Below, piece by piece: positions 38,702 to 41,279 of a DNA stretch of 41,279 bases. The notes under the pieces were generated by a model, which did no database searches, was not told where the DNA came from, and worked only from the letters and a program-made list of their open reading frames with translations. The translations under genes and the position numbers were made by a program. Within the stretch, counting starts at the first letter, position 1; each line of letters begins with the position of its first letter. Location: positions 1 through 41,279 of IMG/VR virus record IMGVR_UViG_3300025769_000269. One strand, given 5' to 3'. This DNA comes from a virus.

Positions 38702-38994
38702 GATACCGACACCGTAACTATGCCCACAGAAGTTATCATCTGTAAGGGGGCTGTTTCATTAAACACCGATTCTCCCACTTGCACAACCAGAGGTTCTTTA
38801 CGGTCTACCCGAGGCTTATATATTGCTTGTGGGTCTGTTGGTGTAAAGATAGGGTCTAATTGTGGGTGCTTTGTTTCAAAACACTCAGGGCATACCTTAT
38901 GGCCGTTCCATTCCTGACGCATTTCAAGGTATGGGTATTGAAACCCACACCTGTCACAAATAGCCTGAGAATATTTACCGACCGCATATGCCAT
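38698..38994 (-). CDS. Zinc-ribbon virion-operon protein
   Basis: A 98-residue protein with an N-terminal zinc ribbon: ICDRCGFQYPYLEMRQEWNG then KVCPECFETKHPQLDP. The rest is a beta-type tail. This family is common next to adaptor genes in cyanophages and pelagiphages; its function is not known. It is coupled to its neighbours by 1- and 4-base overlaps. May be structural. Confidence 0.75.
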   Translation of the reverse strand: MAYAVGKYSQAICDRCGFQYPYLEMRQEWNGHKVCPECFETKHPQLDPIFTPTDPQAIYKPRVDRKEPLVVQVGESVFNETAPLQMITSVGIVTVSVS

Positions 38995-39674
38995 TACAAG
39001 AACCCATAATAATCTCTGCGCGGGGTAAGCGTGAGGTTTGCCCGATCTACATCTTCATATGCCGCCCGTTGGAACTCTTCTTCGTACACCGCTTTCAACA
39101 ACTGCATACGCTCAGGGGCTTTTTTCATGGAAATGTAATACGCCAGACCTGCGGCCAAACACGGATAAAACCTAAAGGGTACTTCTACCGTATTTGTGTA
39201 ATCGTCTGCATCCTGGATGCGGGTCAACCTATCGTACACAAAAGTGTATGATTGATCAGGCGTAGGCCATATGTTCAAAACAGGTGTAATAGAACGATCT
39301 ATATACCATTGCGACGGTTTTGCTTGGGAAAGTTTGCTAGGGATGTTCAGGAACTCATCGCGGCTTACTCTATCAATAGTGACATCGGATTGTGTAGATG
39401 CCCCCGCATTAGTACGAATAACAGCACTCAATACATCAATTGTATCTGCATCAAGATTATAACTGTTTGTTCCTGCGACCAAAGAAACAGTGCTTTGCTC
39501 AATTGTCCAACGGTTCAAACCACGGTTAGCCCAATCAGCAAACAAAAGGTTAAGCGACCTCTTCGCTGTAGTAAGATCATATCCTGTGCGGACTGACATA
39601 CCACAACGCTCAAATGCTTCTTCAATGTAATCACTTACATCTAATTCAAAATCGGTAGAACCAGAAGTCGCCAT
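38994..39674 (-). CDS. Tail accessory / packaged-DNA stabilisation protein, P22 gp4-like
   Basis: A 226-residue protein. Recognisable is the N-terminal YIEEAFERCGMSVRTGYDLT, LNLLFADWANRGLNRW, a VLSAVIRTNAG strand and PSQWYIDRSITPVLNIWPTP, a pattern of P22 gp4-like tail accessory factors that bind the portal and close the head. Length fits. GGAGTAAGTT precedes the ATG. It neighbours the second adaptor-like protein, so both probably make up the connector rings. By family pattern. Confidence 0.75.
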   Translation of the reverse strand: MATSGSTDFELDVSDYIEEAFERCGMSVRTGYDLTTAKRSLNLLFADWANRGLNRWTIEQSTVSLVAGTNSYNLDADTIDVLSAVIRTNAGASTQSDVTIDRVSRDEFLNIPSKLSQAKPSQWYIDRSITPVLNIWPTPDQSYTFVYDRLTRIQDADDYTNTVEVPFRFYPCLAAGLAYYISMKKAPERMQLLKAVYEEEFQRAAYEDVDRANLTLTPRRDYYGFL

Positions 39675-39684
39675 AACTTACTCC

Positions 39685-39849
39685 TTATGAGCACGGACCT
39701 TTTACCATTTTGCCGCCGCCCCTCATTTTCTTCCTTGCTGAGCCACCATACGCCATTTTCTTCCGTGGTGACATCATCATTTCACCACCGCCCATCATTT
39801 TCTTGCGGCCATAACCACCGCCCATCATTTTTTTGCGACCATTTTTCAT
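39685..39849 (-). CDS. Met/Gly/Lys-rich 54-residue repeat peptide
   Basis: A short gene from ATG 39849 to TAA 39685 encoding 54 residues. It is a set of RKKM plus glycine units: GRKKMMGGGY, GRKKMMGGGE, PRKKMAYGGS, ARKKMRGGGK. Its ATG overlaps the previous stop as ATGA and it ends 10 bases before the tail accessory gene, so the frame fits the operon exactly. Peptides of this style, with AYGG and MRGGG, occur in marine phage late regions; function unknown. The strong positive charge suggests nucleic acid binding inside the virion. Confidence 0.72.
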   Translation of the reverse strand: MKNGRKKMMGGGYGRKKMMGGGEMMMSPRKKMAYGGSARKKMRGGGKMVKGPCS

Positions 39850-40118
39850 GACTTTTTCTCCTGTTTAGCCTTTGGTTTTTTACCTTTACCAAAGATATGA
39901 GCATCTACTTTTGCGGCTTTACCGCCTGTCAACACACTGTTGACTCTAGCCATCGCCCATTGGCTTGGTGTAGCTCCGGGACGATGTCCAGTTCTGTATG
40001 CCGCCAACCCTTTATTGTACACACGCTGGAGTTGGCCAGCCGTTACCTTCTTACCTTTTTTGCGAGCCGCCTCTGCTTTTTTAGCTAGAGACTTTTTTAC
40101 GCTTGCGCTTAGTGCCAT
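39846..40118 (-). CDS. Small basic protein, DUF5824-like
   Basis: A 90-residue basic protein. The central GQLQRVYNKGLAAYRTGHRP and GATPSQWAMARVNSVLTGG segments match my memory of the DUF5824 family of marine viruses. Lys-rich N- and C-terminal arms flank it (KKSLAKKAEAARKKGKKV). It overlaps the 48-residue basic gene by 38 bases and the RKKM peptide by 4. Probably packaged with DNA; role unknown. Confidence 0.75.
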   Translation of the reverse strand: MALSASVKKSLAKKAEAARKKGKKVTAGQLQRVYNKGLAAYRTGHRPGATPSQWAMARVNSVLTGGKAAKVDAHIFGKGKKPKAKQEKKS

Positions 40119-40227
40119 TTTTCTTCCTCTTAGCGGCAGTAATTATATCCGCACGGGTAATCTTTTTGCGGGGTGGGGCAATAGCGGCAAGCCGCTTTTG
40201 TTTTGGAGTGTACTTGCTGTAAGGCAT
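40081..40227 (-). CDS. Tiny basic protein, 48 residues
   Basis: A short gene from ATG 40227 to TAA 40081. The sequence starts MPYSKYTPKQKRLAAIAPPR and continues KKITRADIITAAKRK with a Lys/Arg-rich end. The MPY.KY.PKQKRLA.VAPPR.KIT pattern is known to me from marine phages. Its ATG overlaps the upstream stop as TAATG. It overlaps the DUF5824-like gene in another frame by 38 bases. Probable virion-associated basic protein. Confidence 0.72.
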   Translation of the reverse strand: MPYSKYTPKQKRLAAIAPPRKKITRADIITAAKRKKNGTKRKRKKVSS

Positions 40228-40514
40228 TAGGTTTTCCTCGTCTTAGTACCAAACTTTTTTCGGAACGCTTTTGTATACTTGGATTCCTTTGTCTTCCTTC
40301 TAGCTCCAGAGCTCGTATAATCGCTAGGGAAAACATATGCAGAAGGATCCTTTGAAGACTTTTTAGCGTTTCGCTGTATTTCTTTTTTACGCTTGGCCTT
40401 ATCAGCAGAACTAAGACCAGCTAAATATTTGGCAGGGATTTTACGCTTCTTTTTCTTTTTAGAAGCGGGAGCTTCCTCTATTTGCTTTCGCATTTGTCCC
40501 CGTGTCATTGCCAT
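40227..40514 (-). CDS. Small Lys-rich protein
   Basis: A 95-residue very basic protein (APASKKKKKRKIPAKYLAGL, then KAKRKKEIQRNAKKSSKDPS, AYVFPSDYTSSGARRKTKES). This conserved-looking pattern occurs in marine phages without a known function. It lies in a run of small basic proteins, coupled by TAATG overlaps on both sides. Possibly a DNA-condensing virion protein, by composition only. Confidence 0.7.
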   Translation of the reverse strand: MAMTRGQMRKQIEEAPASKKKKKRKIPAKYLAGLSSADKAKRKKEIQRNAKKSSKDPSAYVFPSDYTSSGARRKTKESKYTKAFRKKFGTKTRKT

Positions 40515-40729
40515 TATTTCATCAACTTAATAAGTTCCAAAAAGCTACCACTATTTGTCAAACCAATAACCACCACAGCTCCGATCAACATCCATTTTGC
40601 TTGAAACACAGCCTTTTTAACTTCTTTCATATCGTCATGAAGTTCATCAACATGACGAACTAAATGATCTTGTTTTGTCTTCCACTCGGTAAACTCAATT
40701 TCCAAGTCATGTACACCACGGTCTGCCAT
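40514..40729 (-). CDS. Small membrane protein, holin- or XhlA-like
   Basis: A 71-residue protein, started at ATG 40729 just after the upstream stop; a longer frame from ATG 40750 is also possible. Residues about 5-40 form a charged helix (EWKTKQDHLVRHVDELHDDM), followed by a transmembrane helix MLIGAVVVIGLTNSGSF. This topology resembles hemolysin XhlA-type or holin-associated phage proteins. It is in the virion operon rather than beside lysozyme, so a membrane or lysis role is only a guess. Confidence 0.55.
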   Translation of the reverse strand: MADRGVHDLEIEFTEWKTKQDHLVRHVDELHDDMKEVKKAVFQAKWMLIGAVVVIGLTNSGSFLELIKLMK

Positions 40730-40734
40730 AAATT

Positions 40735-41019
40735 CTACCACGCTTTGCATGACCAATACCTTGCCGAGAATTTATCGGAAGCACTGGCACAATTATGGCG
40801 AGCTCTAAAAGACTTGCGTCTAGCAGGGATGCTCTTTTTAATTTTCATATTAGGGTCACCAAACCGTACCAATTTTACTTGGTCACCCTTTTTAGCCAAC
40901 ACCGCAGACTTGCGCTTTGCTCCAGGAGTACGCTTGGGTTTATTGTACCCACTAAAAGTTTCTCCTCTGTAGCTTAATTTACCGCTAGGGGTGCGTTTGA
41001 CATTTTTAGTCGTAGCCAT
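40735..41019 (-). CDS. Small basic protein, DUF5872-like
   Basis: A 94-residue basic protein with the segments GYNKPKRTPGAKRKSAVLAK, KGDQVKLVRFGDPNMKIKKS, RRKSFRARHN and a C-terminal SARYWSCKAW. This follows the GYNKPKRTPG...KVKLIRFGD...RRKSFKARH...AYWANK pattern, which I associate with DUF5872 of viruses and phages. Function unknown. The upstream gene stop overlaps its ATG as TAATG. Likely a virion protein. Confidence 0.7.
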   Translation of the reverse strand: MATTKNVKRTPSGKLSYRGETFSGYNKPKRTPGAKRKSAVLAKKGDQVKLVRFGDPNMKIKKSIPARRKSFRARHNCASASDKFSARYWSCKAW

Positions 41020-41279
41020 TAAAACGAACTCCCATTTTGAATGTAAATAAACTCCATTGATGCGGAGACATTAAAGCTAACAGATCCAGAAGAGGAAAAC
41101 GCCCTCATCTCTAAATCTGTTTTTTCTGTAAACCTTAATGGAAAAGTATAAAACTGCTCGTGTGTGGTATCTGTCAGGGTAAATCTTTCCTTTATCTGAA
41201 AGACTTCTCCATACGGCCTAGCAACAAGACTAGCATTCAAAACGGCTTTGGTGTTGGTAGAGGTCCCTGTGGACAAAGC
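41019..41279 (-). CDS. C-terminal part of a beta-rich protein (5' end beyond window)
   Basis: An open frame that runs off the right edge; about 86 residues are visible. It is beta rich (PYGEVFQIKERFTLTDTTHE, FTEKTDLEMRAFSSSGSVSF) and ends EFIYIQNGSSF. Its stop is joined to the next gene by a 1-base overlap. No ATG lies in the visible part, so the start is outside the window. Probably a virion structural protein, based on position. Confidence 0.65.
   Translation of the reverse strand, partial: ALSTGTSTNTKAVLNASLVARPYGEVFQIKERFTLTDTTHEQFYTFPLRFTEKTDLEMRAFSSSGSVSFNVSASMEFIYIQNGSSF

Noticed and set aside
1-41279. CRISPR arrays, tRNA or rRNA genes, insertion sequences, integrase
   Set aside because: I looked for regular spaced repeats, tRNA-like cloverleaf ends, transposase or recombinase motifs and found none.

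Overview
The window is a large part of a tailed double-stranded DNA phage genome, most likely a podovirus of a marine bacterium. A marine alphaproteobacterial host, of the kind infected by HMO-2011-like phages, is an inference from gene content, not a measurement. Evidence includes a family A DNA polymerase, an AEP-type primase, a UvrD-like and an SNF2-like helicase, GH24 lysozyme, very large internal virion proteins, tail-collar and glycine-rich fibres, and a run of tiny basic proteins typical of marine phage virion operons. No integrase, tRNA, rRNA, CRISPR array or RNA polymerase is visible. Terminase, portal and major capsid genes are absent and probably lie beyond the right edge, so the genome is incomplete at both ends.

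Layout. Almost everything is on the minus strand. Right half (41279 down to 19508): the late operon, transcribed leftwards. It starts with a cut-off gene and small basic proteins, then head-tail adaptor-like proteins, tail fibres and adhesins (one glycine-rich, one with a LamG-like domain between 22-residue repeats, one with a collar domain), internal virion proteins, lysozyme and a membrane protein. Centre (18075-19511): a single plus-strand gene, an SNF2-type helicase, which converges on the late operon with overlapping stop codons. Next to it is a divergent AT-rich region (17814-18074) with three tandem ATATCTG copies and an inverted repeat, the best candidate for a regulatory hub or origin. 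Left half (17813 down to 1): the early and replication region, also transcribed leftwards. It carries an SSB-like protein, primase, UvrD-like helicase and DUF932 protein, then a nucleotide and DNA modification block, DNA polymerase, HD hydrolase, and finally many small genes including several predicted DNA-binding proteins.

The most interesting part is about 3.7-10.8 kb. It combines a protein resembling the helical domain of 5-hydroxymethyl-dU DNA kinase, a small NrdR-like zinc ribbon, a glycosyltransferase resembling the TET-associated (TAGT) family, a radical SAM/SPASM-like enzyme, a divergent thymidylate synthase-fold enzyme, a possible Nmad1-like protein, the polymerase and an HD phosphohydrolase whose start overlaps the polymerase end. 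Read together this is a candidate genome-hypermodification pathway: make an altered pyrimidine nucleotide, shape the pool, polymerise it, then phosphorylate, glycosylate or otherwise rework it in DNA. Individual families are recognised from motifs by memory; the combined pathway and its product are inference. The polymerase carries Leu at the position equivalent to E. coli Pol I 762, a variant known from marine viruses.
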